Positions 17,619 through 26,489 of a DNA stretch of 43,386 nucleotides are shown here, one piece after another (positions within the stretch are counted from its first letter, which is position 1; every line of letters begins with the position of its first letter). The notes beneath the pieces were generated by a model. The model was not told the DNA's origin. It saw only the letters and a program-made list of their open reading frames with translations, and did no database searches. Source of the DNA: Ghiorsea sp. Its GTDB lineage: Bacteria > Pseudomonadota > Zetaproteobacteria > Mariprofundales > Mariprofundaceae. The stretch is taken from NCBI GenBank assembly GCA_030949605.1, contig JAUZSH010000012.1, positions 1 through 43,386 of the forward strand. Reading direction: 5' to 3'. A program made the translations under genes and the position numbers.

Positions 17619-17893
17619 ACTTACATTGAGCGGGTAACTTTTTTTAAAAAAATGATTTAAAATTGATGTCGGATGATGTTTGTTCTCATCATATTGAATA
17701 AAAATAGCCTTTTATGACCGAATCATTTAGCCATTTAATGAAAATTACGGTACCGATTTTCAACTTTTTTGCTTAAGTTGGTTGTAGATTGAAATTCGTA
17801 GGGTAATCAGAATCGTGATGTATGTCCTTATCTCATTGATTTATAAGGATAAAATAACCAATAAACGATAAAACATACCCGCTCAATGTAAGT
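17619..17893. repeat. 275-bp AT-rich element with 17-bp terminal inverted repeats
   Basis: ACTTACATTGAGCGGGT at 17619-17635 is exactly matched in inverted orientation at 17877-17893 (ACCCGCTCAATGTAAGT). The interior is very AT-rich and contains no plausible gene. The size and ends fit a miniature transposable element, but only one copy is in the window and no clear target duplication is seen. Confidence 0.55.
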
Positions 17894-17913
17894 TTTTAGG
17901 TGTTATTCTCATT

Positions 17914-18024
17914 GGAAGTGAGGCTTTAGCCTCGCCCTCCTAAAGCCTAGTGTAAGGTTTTGGCTTGATTTATGGCAAAACCCTTTTACCTGCTTAAAAA
18001 AGGCGAGGCTAAAGCCTTACTTCC
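17914..18024. repeat. Paired REP-like palindromes
   Basis: GGAAGTGAGGCTTTAGCCTC at 17914-17933 faces its inverted copy ending GGCTAAAGCCTTACTTCC at 18007-18024, and each half is itself a small palindrome. The AGTGGGGCTTTAGCCCC core of the 309-bp elements is closely related. This looks like a bacterial interspersed palindromic pair. The rest of the spacer to 18220 shows no gene, only a palindrome CCTGAATTCAGG at 18209-18220. Confidence 0.6.
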
Positions 18025-18220
18025 AAGCTTGAAAATGGCATTTATGTACGACTTCCTTGGTGGCTTTGTAATTAACTTAAATCGAAAAACTGGAAATACA
18101 GGGTGCGGAATGTCGGTTATTTGTTTTTTTAGAAAAAAAATTATACTATGACAAAGTGGCTACCCTATCAATTTTGGCGAAGGTATTGTTTTACTACTTA
18201 TAGCATGTCCTGAATTCAGG

Positions 18221-18787
18221 TCATTCCTTTTGGATTTTATTGGTGCTTATGCTATCAACAAATTCTTCAAATATCTCATCAATACAGTCATAATAACCCC
18301 ACCCTATATCTTGGGCAGATTCGACGACACTTCCCAGCCTAAATACATACTCATCCTGAATGACTTTTGGCTGTTGTCTAAGTATCACAGTTATTTTTTC
18401 AAACATTGATTCCAGACTTGAATAAAATGCTTCATCTATATCACCATATTCAACAGTGAATTGATTGCCCATTTCCAAATAATGAAACATCAATGCCAGC
18501 TTTCCAAGCTCATCTTTCGTTGCTTTAAAATAATCTGATATTGCTTTTCTACCGACAGCAAGTTTTATGGGTTTATTTTTATAAACATCAGGATAAAGCG
18601 AATCTGATATAATCACCTTATAAGGATCGAGTGTAGCCTTGCCAACAGAATACCTAGCATGAATAAAAGTTTTATTGGCAGATCCTAATGCATACAAATC
18701 TGAAACCAGCTTTATCAATTCTCGGTTATCTTTCCCAGTTAAAATAGTTTTCACATCTTTCCATGTTGGTTTCTTTACATCTACCAT
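18221..18787 (-). CDS. DUF6155-like hypothetical protein
   Basis: This cytoplasmic protein has 188 residues with no signal peptide or membrane segment. The pattern TWKDVKTILTGKDNRELIKLVSDLYALGSANKTFIHARYS resembles the start of DUF6155-family proteins, which are small, helical and of unknown function. A region KLALMFHYLEMGNQFTVEYGDIDEAFY and an acidic C-terminus (DCIDEIFEEFVDSI) follow. The gene is monocistronic and AT-rich, next to a mobile-element cluster, so recent acquisition is possible. I cannot assign a function. Confidence 0.6.
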   Translation of the reverse strand: MVDVKKPTWKDVKTILTGKDNRELIKLVSDLYALGSANKTFIHARYSVGKATLDPYKVIISDSLYPDVYKNKPIKLAVGRKAISDYFKATKDELGKLALMFHYLEMGNQFTVEYGDIDEAFYSSLESMFEKITVILRQQPKVIQDEYVFRLGSVVESAQDIGWGYYDCIDEIFEEFVDSISTNKIQKE

Positions 18788-18922
18788 TTTAAAGCCTCAC
18801 TCATTTTATAATTTTATAAAGGTTAAACACATCAGGTCTACTACCATTGGAGTTTACATAGCAGCCTTATGCCCAAGGTGAAATAACCCAGACATAGGGG
18901 CAGGTCTTGCAATGCGACATTT

Positions 18923-19130
18923 GAGGTAATTGCAAAACTCTTCATTCGTGCCGAATTATCGCTATTTAAAGCGTGAAAAAAAACTCCCTGCTGGTAATAT
19001 AAGCCATTAACGACACAAGCCAACAAGGAGATTATAGATGAACCACCTACATGATGAATTATCGCAAATCTGGCAAAGAATTCAAGGGTCATTATTTCCT
19101 TGGCTTGAGGATGAGCTTGGTCCATTGAAA
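18923..19130 (+). pseudogene. Insertion-sequence left end with truncated transposase
   Basis: The left end GAGGTAATTGCAAAACTC at 18923 is followed by an AAGGAG site and ATG 19038. The encoded MNHLHDELSQIWQRIQGSLF and PWLEDELGPL resemble the N-terminus of a DDE transposase that I associate with IS5-type annotations (family uncertain). Similarity ends at about 19128, where the frame reads KSIESIGSDS and runs into the IS4 target duplication. The catalytic domain is gone. A stranded copy of the same left end lies at 10171-10236. Confidence 0.55.
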
Positions 19131-19145
19131 TCAATAGAATCAATA

Positions 19146-19156
19146 GGGTCAGACTC
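19146..19156. repeat. IS4 target-site duplication, left
   Basis: GGGTCAGACTC directly precedes the left end of the IS4-family element and is repeated exactly at 22387-22397 after its right end. Eleven bases is in the usual range for IS4-family targets. Confidence 0.85.
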
Positions 19157-19240
19157 GAATGGCACTAAGTTAAGCAATTTCAGCTCTATGCGTATTCCGG
19201 TGTTGGGTTATTTTCATTTCGTGTCTTGGAGCTGTTAATA

Positions 19241-19245
19241 GGTGA
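19241..19245. repeat. IS1380 target-site duplication, left
   Basis: GGTGA lies immediately outside the left end and is repeated at 20917-20921 outside the right end of the IS1380-family element. Confidence 0.8.
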
Positions 19246-20916
19246 CCTAAATCCTGCAAGTGGCACTTTCAGTGCTAATCCCCAAGAATAACCCTGTTCA
19301 ATGAAAGTGTACTATTGGTAGAATCGGCTCATATTTCTCGATTTTTTTTCAATGTGATACGTTCTTATGTTAGAATAGATGCACAATCAGGGCTGCTTCT
19401 TGAATTTAGCGCGTGCAAAACCATAACTGTCTATCATCAGCCGCTTCCATCTTCATCATGATAAGACGTATCTGAGTTTAAATTAGGTCATGCCAACCCT
19501 TAGCCAGCTTTGCCAAGGTTTGGGGTGCAGCAACGTTGTGGGTATTTTCAAAGTCATCTGCCTGCCTCCGCAAACAAGCTTTCCAGCCATACGCACCATA
19601 AAAGTACGAATACTAGCCATCTCCCATCGCATCAATTGTTTGTCGCCACTCACCAGTGCCATCCAGCGCACGGTGTTGTAAGCAAGCACCGCGCATTGGA
19701 ATAATGCGGAGCTGGCTAGGAAATTTTTCGTTTTGATGTGTGCCATGCCCATCTGATTCTTGGCTTCATCAATCCACGTCTCACAGGTTGCACGTTCACC
19801 ATACTTCTTGTGGGTTTGCCATGGTGTAAGGTTTTCCGTGGTGACATAGCAGAAATAATCATACGACCGCATATCCAGCAGCTTGCCTTGATTGCAGTCT
19901 TCATCCTTAAGCCTGCGTACAGCAACAAAGGTTCGTGTGTGCGCCCATGTGCCACAACGATGGGTAAAGCTAGCTTGTTCCCAGCCGTCATGACCAGCCA
20001 CAGCTTGCCATTGCTGTATTTCAAGCAAACCAACCAGTCCTTTCAGTTTTACTTTGATCAGGTAGCCATCACCGCGTGCATCCAACCAGTCCAGCAGCGC
20101 GCCAACAAAATAACCCGAATCACCACGAAAGACCAAACGCATACGATTGGGTAGATGCGCCGCCAACTGTTTCATGAACGCAACGATACCGTTGGAAGTA
20201 TAAGCGTCACCACAACGCAGCCATGCCTGAAGAATCTCCTTGGTCTCAGCGCAAAATGCCAACTGTGGATGGTAAGAAGGTGCGCCACGTTTGTGCGGGT
20301 TGTAACCAACTGCCGCGCCTTCCTGGTGTTTGCCATAAGTCGTTTTGACCGTGGAATCGACATCAATCCACATCGAACCCCGCATCAAGCTAGATGTCAA
20401 TGCTCTAGCGCGTTTCCAGACGCGACCTCGCATGATGTGGTTAAAGGTTTCCATCTGGTAGATATGTTGTTCTGTGACCGTTTTAAGAATACGCCCCATG
20501 GTGGTCGCATTCATGATATTATCCCAGCCGCCAAGCTTTCGCAGCACATTATCTGCCCACACTCGAATACTTTCATCCACACTGCGAGCACCTGCAATCA
20601 GACTGAGAACATTTAATTCAACGGCATCAGATAGCTGATAACGGGCATTATGGGCGCGCCGATGCTCAACCGTACGATGGAAAGCCTTGCTAAACCCCAA
20701 CTTACCAAGAAACCGCATAACTGGAACCAGACCCGCATGGATCGTCAGGTTTTTACCTGTGCTTTCAATAGTTACTTTTCGGGTAGACTTGCGGGTATGT
20801 TTTGCTTTAGAGTTTCTCACTGAAAAGGTGACTCCTTTTGTTTTTGATTGAGCTGCTAACTTATGAAGGAGTCTACCTTTTTTGGATTAAGCTGTCAGGG
20901 GATTGCAGGATTTAGG
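19246..20916 (-). mobile_element. IS1380-family insertion sequence
   Basis: This 1671-bp element is bounded by inverted ends CCTAAATCCTGCAA (19246-19259) and TTGCAGGATTTAGG (20903-20916), with a 5-bp GGTGA duplication. It contains one intact transposase on the minus strand. It sits inside the 3' end of an IS4-family transposase gene. Confidence 0.87.
19483..20820 (-). CDS. IS1380-family transposase
   Basis: This is an intact 445-residue DDE transposase. The catalytic set is visible as WIDVDSTVKTTYGKHQEGAA (first Asp), MRLVFRGDSGYFVGALLD (second Asp) and ATCETWIDEAKNQMGMAHI (Glu). The phrase AVGYNPHKRGAPSYHPQLAF is typical of IS1380 transposases. The start is GTG 20820 with AGGAG 11 bases upstream. 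There is no internal stop, and the element ends and target duplication are intact, so the copy may still be mobile. Confidence 0.92.
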   Translation of the reverse strand: MRNSKAKHTRKSTRKVTIESTGKNLTIHAGLVPVMRFLGKLGFSKAFHRTVEHRRAHNARYQLSDAVELNVLSLIAGARSVDESIRVWADNVLRKLGGWDNIMNATTMGRILKTVTEQHIYQMETFNHIMRGRVWKRARALTSSLMRGSMWIDVDSTVKTTYGKHQEGAAVGYNPHKRGAPSYHPQLAFCAETKEILQAWLRCGDAYTSNGIVAFMKQLAAHLPNRMRLVFRGDSGYFVGALLDWLDARGDGYLIKVKLKGLVGLLEIQQWQAVAGHDGWEQASFTHRCGTWAHTRTFVAVRRLKDEDCNQGKLLDMRSYDYFCYVTTENLTPWQTHKKYGERATCETWIDEAKNQMGMAHIKTKNFLASSALFQCAVLAYNTVRWMALVSGDKQLMRWEMASIRTFMVRMAGKLVCGGRQMTLKIPTTLLHPKPWQSWLRVGMT

Positions 20917-22327
20917 GGTGATGGTTTTTAGGCCTTCGTTTGACAGCTCTTGGCTCACTTCTTCCCACCCTTTCGATGACAACATTTTTAGCAATGGCTT
21001 GATATAAAAGTCGAAGCAAACGTTGACGCTCTTTATCTGGCATCTTTTGAGCAAGTTGTATGCTCCATGACCTAATGGTTTGCAAACTTGCCTTAAAACT
21101 TATGCGGCGAACTTTCTGTTTGGTGTGTGCAACAGCTTCTACAATAAGGCTTTGTATGCAATTATAAGCAATCAGGTGCATGGTAATTTCTTTCCGAACC
21201 ATCGTTGGTGATTTGCAGCGTAGAATATCCATATCCATGGTTGTTTTGATATCTCTAAAGAATAACTCTACATCCCAGCGTTCAAAGTAAAGGTCTGCGA
21301 TTTCATCTGCTGGATACAACACTGGGTCAAGTAAAGTTGTCACAATATAAAACGCTTGAACACGAAACCCTGCTTGGCTTACAACAACCTTTATTTGTCG
21401 CATTGGTAGGCTTTCAGGCAATTGTTCCCAGTCATCTTTTGAGTAACTTGAAGCCTTAGTATGCTTGGGTTTAGGCCATGTTATAAGCAAGTCGTTATGG
21501 TCAATAACCTTCACCGCATGAGATGCTGAAACAGGTTTGCGGCGTGCCAATGTCACCACAGAATCCACGCCTTTATCTTTAAATGTAGACTGATCGTAGT
21601 AGCTACAAAAACCTTTATCGCCGAGAAAAATATCACCTGCTTTAAACGTGTCACTTTGCTGGCGCAACATGGGTAGCTCATGGCTCTTCTTATTACCCAA
21701 CGCATAACTAAGAAGTGCGCCATTATCCAAATTAAAGCAAGCACATAGCGCAGCTTGAGGAAAGCCACACCCCACTTTTTGATGTTTTTGCTGAGGCCAT
21801 TCCTCTTGGTTCTCCACAGTATCTGGCATACTCAAGCCTGTTCCATCAGCAACGATAACTCGCCTACCTTGAAGGCTTATTCTTCCCTTAGCATGTGATA
21901 ACTGTTGCGACAGGTGCTTGAAAATGTTTTCAAGCCAGCTTTCATCTATGTTCTTGCGTGCTTGGCAATATGCAGAGGTGGAGCAGGCAACTACTTTCCC
22001 ACAACTCTTCGTCATAAAAGCTTGAAACTTCAAGGTAACCTCTTTACAGCCTCCTTCTGCATCCAGCACCTGAGAAAGAAATGCCCAAAAAGTGTTTTGT
22101 TTGCTGAAAATACGGTTGCGGCTATGCCGACCTGATTTGGATGGTGTAAGAAGGTGGGAAGGAATAAACTTGCCGAAACATTCACCAAGCTGGACGAATG
22201 ATTTTTGCTTTAACTTCGCCAGTTCACCAGCAAGCTTCTGCTGCACTGAACGCGCTGCTTTTCTTTGTCTTGGAAGGCGTAAGTTTGGTAGGGTTAAAGG
22301 TATAAAATACATGTTAAAAGCTAACAT
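20912..22327 (-). CDS. IS4-family transposase, C-terminus cut by IS1380 insertion
   Basis: This 471-residue DDE transposase has ADGTGLSMPD (first Asp), DIFLGDKGFCSYY (second Asp) and the IS4 signature Y-x2-R-x3-E-x6-K in YFERWDVELFFRDIK. The frame ends KNHHP, with the stop codon provided by the inserted IS1380 end. Joining across the 5-bp duplication restores KNHHLLTAPRHEMKITQHRN, continuing to RAEIA and a stop inside the IS4 terminal repeat. About 26 C-terminal residues are therefore lost, while the catalytic core remains. Activity of the shortened protein is uncertain. Confidence 0.9.
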   Translation of the reverse strand: MLAFNMYFIPLTLPNLRLPRQRKAARSVQQKLAGELAKLKQKSFVQLGECFGKFIPSHLLTPSKSGRHSRNRIFSKQNTFWAFLSQVLDAEGGCKEVTLKFQAFMTKSCGKVVACSTSAYCQARKNIDESWLENIFKHLSQQLSHAKGRISLQGRRVIVADGTGLSMPDTVENQEEWPQQKHQKVGCGFPQAALCACFNLDNGALLSYALGNKKSHELPMLRQQSDTFKAGDIFLGDKGFCSYYDQSTFKDKGVDSVVTLARRKPVSASHAVKVIDHNDLLITWPKPKHTKASSYSKDDWEQLPESLPMRQIKVVVSQAGFRVQAFYIVTTLLDPVLYPADEIADLYFERWDVELFFRDIKTTMDMDILRCKSPTMVRKEITMHLIAYNCIQSLIVEAVAHTKQKVRRISFKASLQTIRSWSIQLAQKMPDKERQRLLRLLYQAIAKNVVIERVGRSEPRAVKRRPKNHHP

Positions 22328-22386
22328 TTTAAACGCTACTTAACACCTAGCTAAAGCATATTAAATTGCTTAACTTAGTGCCATTC

Positions 22387-22397
22387 GGGTCAGACTC
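22387..22397. repeat. IS4 target-site duplication, right
   Basis: GGGTCAGACTC matches 19146-19156 exactly. The sequence after it (22398-22630) has no gene that I can support. Confidence 0.85.
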
Positions 22398-22636
22398 GAT
22401 TGATTTTACTTTCTTGATATTTCTTCGAATTTCTATCACCACCACTCCCTTTAGCCCGAATAATTCATAAATGCTGCCGCGCCCTCGCTTGCCCCTTTAC
22501 TCGCAACAAATCTTTCCTCAATAGCCCGTAAGCAGTGGCTACGAACTCTTTCAGAAAACCCGTTGCAAACAAAGGTTCTACGTGATTATCACAATGATTC
22601 ATGAATAATTCGAGTTAGATTGTGCCTAAAAAAAGG

Positions 22637-22730
22637 GTACGCTACCCTTTAATGAGGTGAATGGATGCAGAAACATATATTTTATAATGATTTATGAAGC
22701 CTTATTGATCAGAAAAAAGGGTAGCGTCCC
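22637..22730. repeat. Small inverted-repeat unit around GGGTAGCGT
   Basis: GGGTACGCTACCCTTT near 22637 faces AAAGGGTAGCGTCCC ending at 22730, with about 60 bases of AT-rich sequence between them. The left arm can also fold on itself. It looks like a REP-type or terminator-like hairpin unit into whose right arm the 283-bp miniature element has inserted. Confidence 0.4.
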
Positions 22731-23013
22731 GAATGGCACTAAGTTAAGCAATTTAGCATGGCTCATTCGGAACGAAAAACCTCAAGACTTGTTGAAAAAC
22801 AACGCTTTATGACTCGGTAGGTTTGACTATTATATTTCTGGTCGCAAAAGGCACTTAGACCAATGTAACATTGAATAAAAGCACTTCATATAGTTGAAGG
22901 AATCGAATCGGTTGTGTTGGAATGAAAGACAATCCTCAGACATTTTAGTGATAACGTAAATGCAGCGAAAAACGTTGGAAACACAGCATAAATTGCTTAA
23001 CTTAGTGCCATTC
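22731..23013. mobile_element. 283-bp miniature element with IS4-family ends
   Basis: It begins GAATGGCACTAAGTTAAGCA and ends with the complementary AAATTGCTTAACTTAGTGCC ATTC, the same roughly 24-bp ends as the IS4 element at 19157-22386. The flanks GGTAGCGTCCC and GGTAACGCCCC look like a decayed 11-bp target duplication. The interior is unlike the IS4 gene, so it is a non-autonomous MITE rather than a simple internal deletion. The spacer 23014-23160 holds nothing but a possible promoter. Confidence 0.75.
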
Positions 23014-23124
23014 GGTAACGCCCCCCTTTTTTCGAGGAAACTTTACCCGACAATTTTAACTGATTGATGTACTAAGCTGATGTGGGAGTGACGGGTTTTA
23101 GCTCAACGATGAAAGCTTTTTAAC

Positions 23125-23154
23125 TTGACTTTTCTTGACGCAAAAGCCTAACAT
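23125..23154 (+). promoter_or_regulatory. Possible promoter of the metal island
   Basis: TTGACT and TAACAT are separated by 18 bases. The spacer contains a partial dyad, CTTTT facing AAAAG, which recalls MerR/CueR-type metal promoters. The predicted start would fall at or next to ATG 23161, implying a leaderless message, which weakens the call. No MerR-family gene is in the window. Confidence 0.25.
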
Positions 23155-23160
23155 GCAAAC

Positions 23161-23598
23161 ATGTTTGGTCGAATCAAAAATATTTTCAAGCCTGTCAAAG
23201 CTTCTGCAAAACGCATAAGCACCTTGGTATTGAGTGTGTTTATGTTGCAAGTGATTGCGGCTGGATTTTGTGTGCCAACGGTGTCTGCGGATCCTGTTTC
23301 GCAAGCATCAAACATGGAACATTGCATAGGTTCAAGCATGAGTATGGCAGAGATGCCAAACATGGATAAACCGATGGATGTACATGCTTGCGCCCATTGT
23401 GACTTGCCAGATGTCAGTGTTTCATTTGATAAACATGATGTAAACAAGATCAGCTTCGCGGTTGTTTTCGTTGTCGTGGCGATTATGCCTACTGCATTAG
23501 ACATTGAAACCGCAACATTTGTTGTTTCTCCGCCCGATTTACAAACCCAATACACTTCCCTTACAACTTATAATTTAAACCTTCGCTTCCGCGTTTGA
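23161..23598 (+). CDS. Small exported Cys/His/Met protein of the metal island
   Basis: The product has 145 residues with a basic N-terminus and a hydrophobic stretch at about 20-42 (signal peptide or anchor), then NMEHCIGSSMSMAEMPNMDK and VHACAHCDLPD. A second hydrophobic segment lies at about 97-112. The HxCxHC cluster and Met-rich stretch suggest metal binding, and the form recalls small DUF2946-like proteins found before CusC genes. The name is not certain. The ATG at 23161 has no clear Shine-Dalgarno, and a start at 23242 is possible. A terminator follows. Confidence 0.6.
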   Translation: MFGRIKNIFKPVKASAKRISTLVLSVFMLQVIAAGFCVPTVSADPVSQASNMEHCIGSSMSMAEMPNMDKPMDVHACAHCDLPDVSVSFDKHDVNKISFAVVFVVVAIMPTALDIETATFVVSPPDLQTQYTSLTTYNLNLRFRV

Positions 23599-23616
23599 TT
23601 TAACCTTTTGCTAACG

Positions 23617-23642
23617 CCATAGCGGTCTTCGCTGTGGTTTTT
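23617..23642 (+). terminator. Rho-independent terminator before cusC
   Basis: CCATAGCG pairs with CGCTGTGG (one G-U pair) around GTCTT, followed by TTTTT. Placed between the first island gene and cusC, it could end transcription or act as an attenuator. Confidence 0.65.
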
Positions 23643-23699
23643 GTCGTGCATTTTTTCTCAATGAAATTTCCGACATTTAAATCTTAGCAGGAGGTTTGG

Positions 23700-25028
23700 A
23701 TGAAATCCTTTCCCTTATATGTTTTACCTTTGATGGGTGTTTGTTTGTGGACTGGTATTGCTCATGCAGAAACAGCACCGTTAACATTAGCGCAAGCCAA
23801 AGCTTTGGTGGTGCAATCACCATTGTTACAAGCGCAAAAATCTAGGGCGAAAGCACTGGCTTTTAAACCTGTGCAAGCAGGTAGTTTGCCTGACCCTGTG
23901 CTATCTTTAGGAGCCATTAGTTTTCCTGTGGATACATGGAAACGTGGGCAGGAAAATATGACCCAATTCCAAGTGGGCATTAGCCAAGCCCTTCCTTTTC
24001 CAGGAAAATTAGGTTTGTTAGAAGACGCAGCACGTTTTACAGCTAAAGCAGGGCAGGAAGATGTTGCAGAGCTTAGGTTGCAACTGATTAGCCAAGTGCA
24101 GGTGCGTTGGTGGAACTTATTTTACCTTGATAAAGCATTGGTGATTGTTGAAAAAAATAAAAGTCTGTTAAGGCAGTTTATTAAAATTGCTGAAACCAAA
24201 TACAAAACAGGCAAAGGTTTGCAGCAAGACGTGTTGCTAGCCCAGTTGGAACTATCCAAGCTTTTGGATAGTCAAATGCAATGGCAATCCATGCGTCAAT
24301 CTGAGCAGGCAAGGTTGAATGCTTTGTTGAATCAACCCGCTTCAACATCAATCATATTGCCCAACACAGTCGATGAGCTGCTTCATGATTTGCGAAGCCA
24401 AGAAGCCTTGTTACAAGTCGCCCAAATCAACCGTCCACTTTTGCATGGCAAGCAGTGGGGTATCGATGCAAGGCAAGCGCAAGTAGCTGTGGCAGAGAAA
24501 GATTTTTATCCTGATTTTAAAGTGTCTGCCAGCTATGGAATAAGGGCAACCAATCCTGCTACGGGCTTAAACAGAGCTGATTTAGCCAGCTTAAGTTTTA
24601 GCTTTAATATTCCTTTTGGTGATACACAAGATGCACAGTTAGGGCAGCGTCAAGCAGAAGCCATGCAGGCTGAGTTTGCTTATGAAGATGCGCTGGCACA
24701 AGTGCAAGCTGAAGTGGGAGTTGCCTTATCCGATTATCAGCGGGCGCAGCAGCAGGCATTGTTATTTAAGCAGGGCATCATTCCTCAAGCGCAACAAACC
24801 GTGGCATCCATGCTTGCAGCCTACCAAGTGAATAAAGTGGACTTTTTAAACCTCGTTCGCACCCAAATTACACTCTACAACTATGAAACACAATATTGGA
24901 AAGTATTGGCGCAAGCCAAACAAAGTTTAGCACAGCTTGATGCGGCAGTAGGCACAAATATTCACGCCATGACTCAATCAAGCCAAGAAAAATCAGCCAA
25001 CAAACATCTGGAGAATCATCATGAATAA
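23700..25028 (+). CDS. cusC: TolC-family outer membrane efflux protein
   Basis: This 442-residue outer-membrane channel serves the tripartite RND pump encoded downstream. A signal peptide (MKSFPLYVLPLMGVCLWTGI, cleavage after AHA) is followed by a TolC/OEP fold: two repeats of long coiled-coil helices (RLQLISQVQVRWWNLFYLDK; AQVQAEVGVALSDYQRAQQQ) and strands such as LASLSFSFNIPFGD. GGAGG lies 6 bases before the ATG. It overlaps cusB by 8 bases. Metal specificity is inferred from CusB/CusA and neighbours. Confidence 0.9.
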   Translation: MKSFPLYVLPLMGVCLWTGIAHAETAPLTLAQAKALVVQSPLLQAQKSRAKALAFKPVQAGSLPDPVLSLGAISFPVDTWKRGQENMTQFQVGISQALPFPGKLGLLEDAARFTAKAGQEDVAELRLQLISQVQVRWWNLFYLDKALVIVEKNKSLLRQFIKIAETKYKTGKGLQQDVLLAQLELSKLLDSQMQWQSMRQSEQARLNALLNQPASTSIILPNTVDELLHDLRSQEALLQVAQINRPLLHGKQWGIDARQAQVAVAEKDFYPDFKVSASYGIRATNPATGLNRADLASLSFSFNIPFGDTQDAQLGQRQAEAMQAEFAYEDALAQVQAEVGVALSDYQRAQQQALLFKQGIIPQAQQTVASMLAAYQVNKVDFLNLVRTQITLYNYETQYWKVLAQAKQSLAQLDAAVGTNIHAMTQSSQEKSANKHLENHHE

Positions 25029-26487
25029 ACAAACCATAACAATTGCAGGCTTGATGTTACTGCTTGGGTTAGGTGCGGGTTATATGTTTGCCCCTTCGTC
25101 ACCAGATATGCAAGCCAAGCAAGGCGATGTAAAAAAAGTATTATTTTATCGCAATCCCATGAATCCCGGCCATTACATCACCCGCACCCGCCAAAGATGA
25201 GATGGGCATGGATTATATTCCTGTATATGCAGAAGTCGGATAAACCTGCGGAGAAAAAAGTCTTGTTCTATCGCAACCCAATGAACCCAGCGATTACTTC
25301 ACCCGCACCTGCCAAAGATGAGATGGGTATGGATTATATCCCAGTGTATGCCGATGGCGGTAGTGGTGGGGATTCACCTATCGGCACGGTAACGATTGAT
25401 GGTACTGTGGTGCAAAACATGGCTGTGCGTACAACGATTGCCAAACAGCAAAATTTATCCCGTGATATTCGCACCATTGGTCGGGTGACTTATGATGAGG
25501 AACGCGTCGCCTTATTGCATCCCAAATATGACGGTTGGGTCGAGCAGATGTTTGTTGATAAAACAGGTGAGAAATGTCAGCAAAGACACCATGCTGATGT
25601 CGATTTATTCGCCGCAGTTGGTGGCAACCCAAGAGGAATATTTATTGGCGTTGAATAATGCTGAAGCATTGAAAAATAGTCCGTTTAAAGATGTGCGCGA
25701 TGGTGCTGCAAGTTTGCTTGTTTCGGCGCGTGAACGGTTGCAGTTATTGGATGTTCCAGAGCATCAAATTAAACAACTCAACAAAACACGTAAGGTGATG
25801 AAAGGATTACATATTCATTCGCCTTTTGATGGTATTGTGATGAAGATTGGTGCGCGCGACGGACAGCGTATCACGCCCAATACTGAATTGTATAAAATCG
25901 CTGATTTATCAAGGATTTGGGTGATTGTTGATTTGTATGAAGATGATATGCCTTGGGTGCAAGAAGGTGATACAGCTAACATGCAGGTTGCAGGCATTCC
26001 TGGGCGAATATTTAAAGGTAAAGTCACTTTTATTTACCCCTATTTGGAAGCCAAAACACGCACACTCAAGGTGCGCTTAGAGTTTGATAACCCTGAACTT
26101 GCTTTGAAACCTGAAATGTTTGCCAATGTGGTTGTGAACGCCAGTAAACAATTTAATGCTGTGGTTGTACCTTTGGAAGCCATCATACGCACAGGGGAGC
26201 AAGAGCAGGTTTTTGTGCAGCGTGGTGTTGGCAAGTTTGAACCACGCAAGGTTACGCTTGGTGTCGAAGCGGATGGTTTGGTGCAAATTATCAGTGGTTT
26301 AAATGCGGGTGAACAAGTGGTCACATCGGGGCAATTTTTGATTGATTCCGAGTCCAAACTCCAAGAAGCCACGGCTAAAATGATGGAAAGCCTCAATGCG
26401 CCGAGTGGTAGTGATGCCGTAGATATGCAAGGCATGGATATGTCTGAAGACATCCAGATGGACGATATGAATATGGATGGTATGTAA
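25021..26487 (+). pseudogene. cusB: CusB-type periplasmic adaptor, broken by three frameshifts
   Basis: This is the membrane-fusion subunit linking CusA to CusC. ATG 25021 gives a signal-anchor (MNKQTITIAGLMLLLGLGAG). Two tandem heavy-metal-binding modules follow, each of the form FYRNPMNP...KDEMGMDYIPVYA. One extra base near 25167-25172 breaks the first module and another near 25234 restores the frame used by the second. A third, near 25575 (GEK then VSKDTMLMSIYSPQLVATQ), breaks the lipoyl-domain entry. From there the adaptor runs intact (HSPFDGIVMKIGARDGQRI, VVPLEAIIRTGEQEQVFVQR) to a Met/Asp-rich tail ([17 protein letters not shown]). Corrected length is about 487. It is either a real pseudogene or an indel-prone assembly. 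Confidence 0.85.
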
Positions 26488-26489
26488 TC

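Larger units (their letters stand above)
19157..22386 (-). mobile_element. IS4-family insertion sequence, interrupted by an IS1380 element
   Basis: The ends are near-perfect inverted repeats of about 24 bp: GAATGGCACTAAGTTAAGCA from 19157 and its complement ending at 22386. An 11-bp duplication flanks them. Removing the nested IS1380 element and its 5-bp duplication leaves about 1554 bp, with one transposase on the minus strand. A 283-bp miniature element with the same ends lies 345 bases away at 22731-23013. Confidence 0.85.

Noticed and set aside
18209-18220. Palindrome CCTGAATTCAGG just after the DUF6155-like gene
   Set aside because: It is short, with no T tract on either strand and no second copy seen, so neither terminator nor operator can be supported.
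22430-22560. Possible degraded coding remnant on the minus strand (LKEFVATAYGLLRKDLLRVKG)
   Set aside because: The short protein-like stretch is flanked by stops and I cannot match it to a family; it may be debris of a REP-associated transposase or chance.
22637-23032. CRISPR array considered because of repeated palindromic blocks
   Set aside because: The repeats are unevenly spaced inverted units, not regularly spaced direct repeats, and no cas gene is present.
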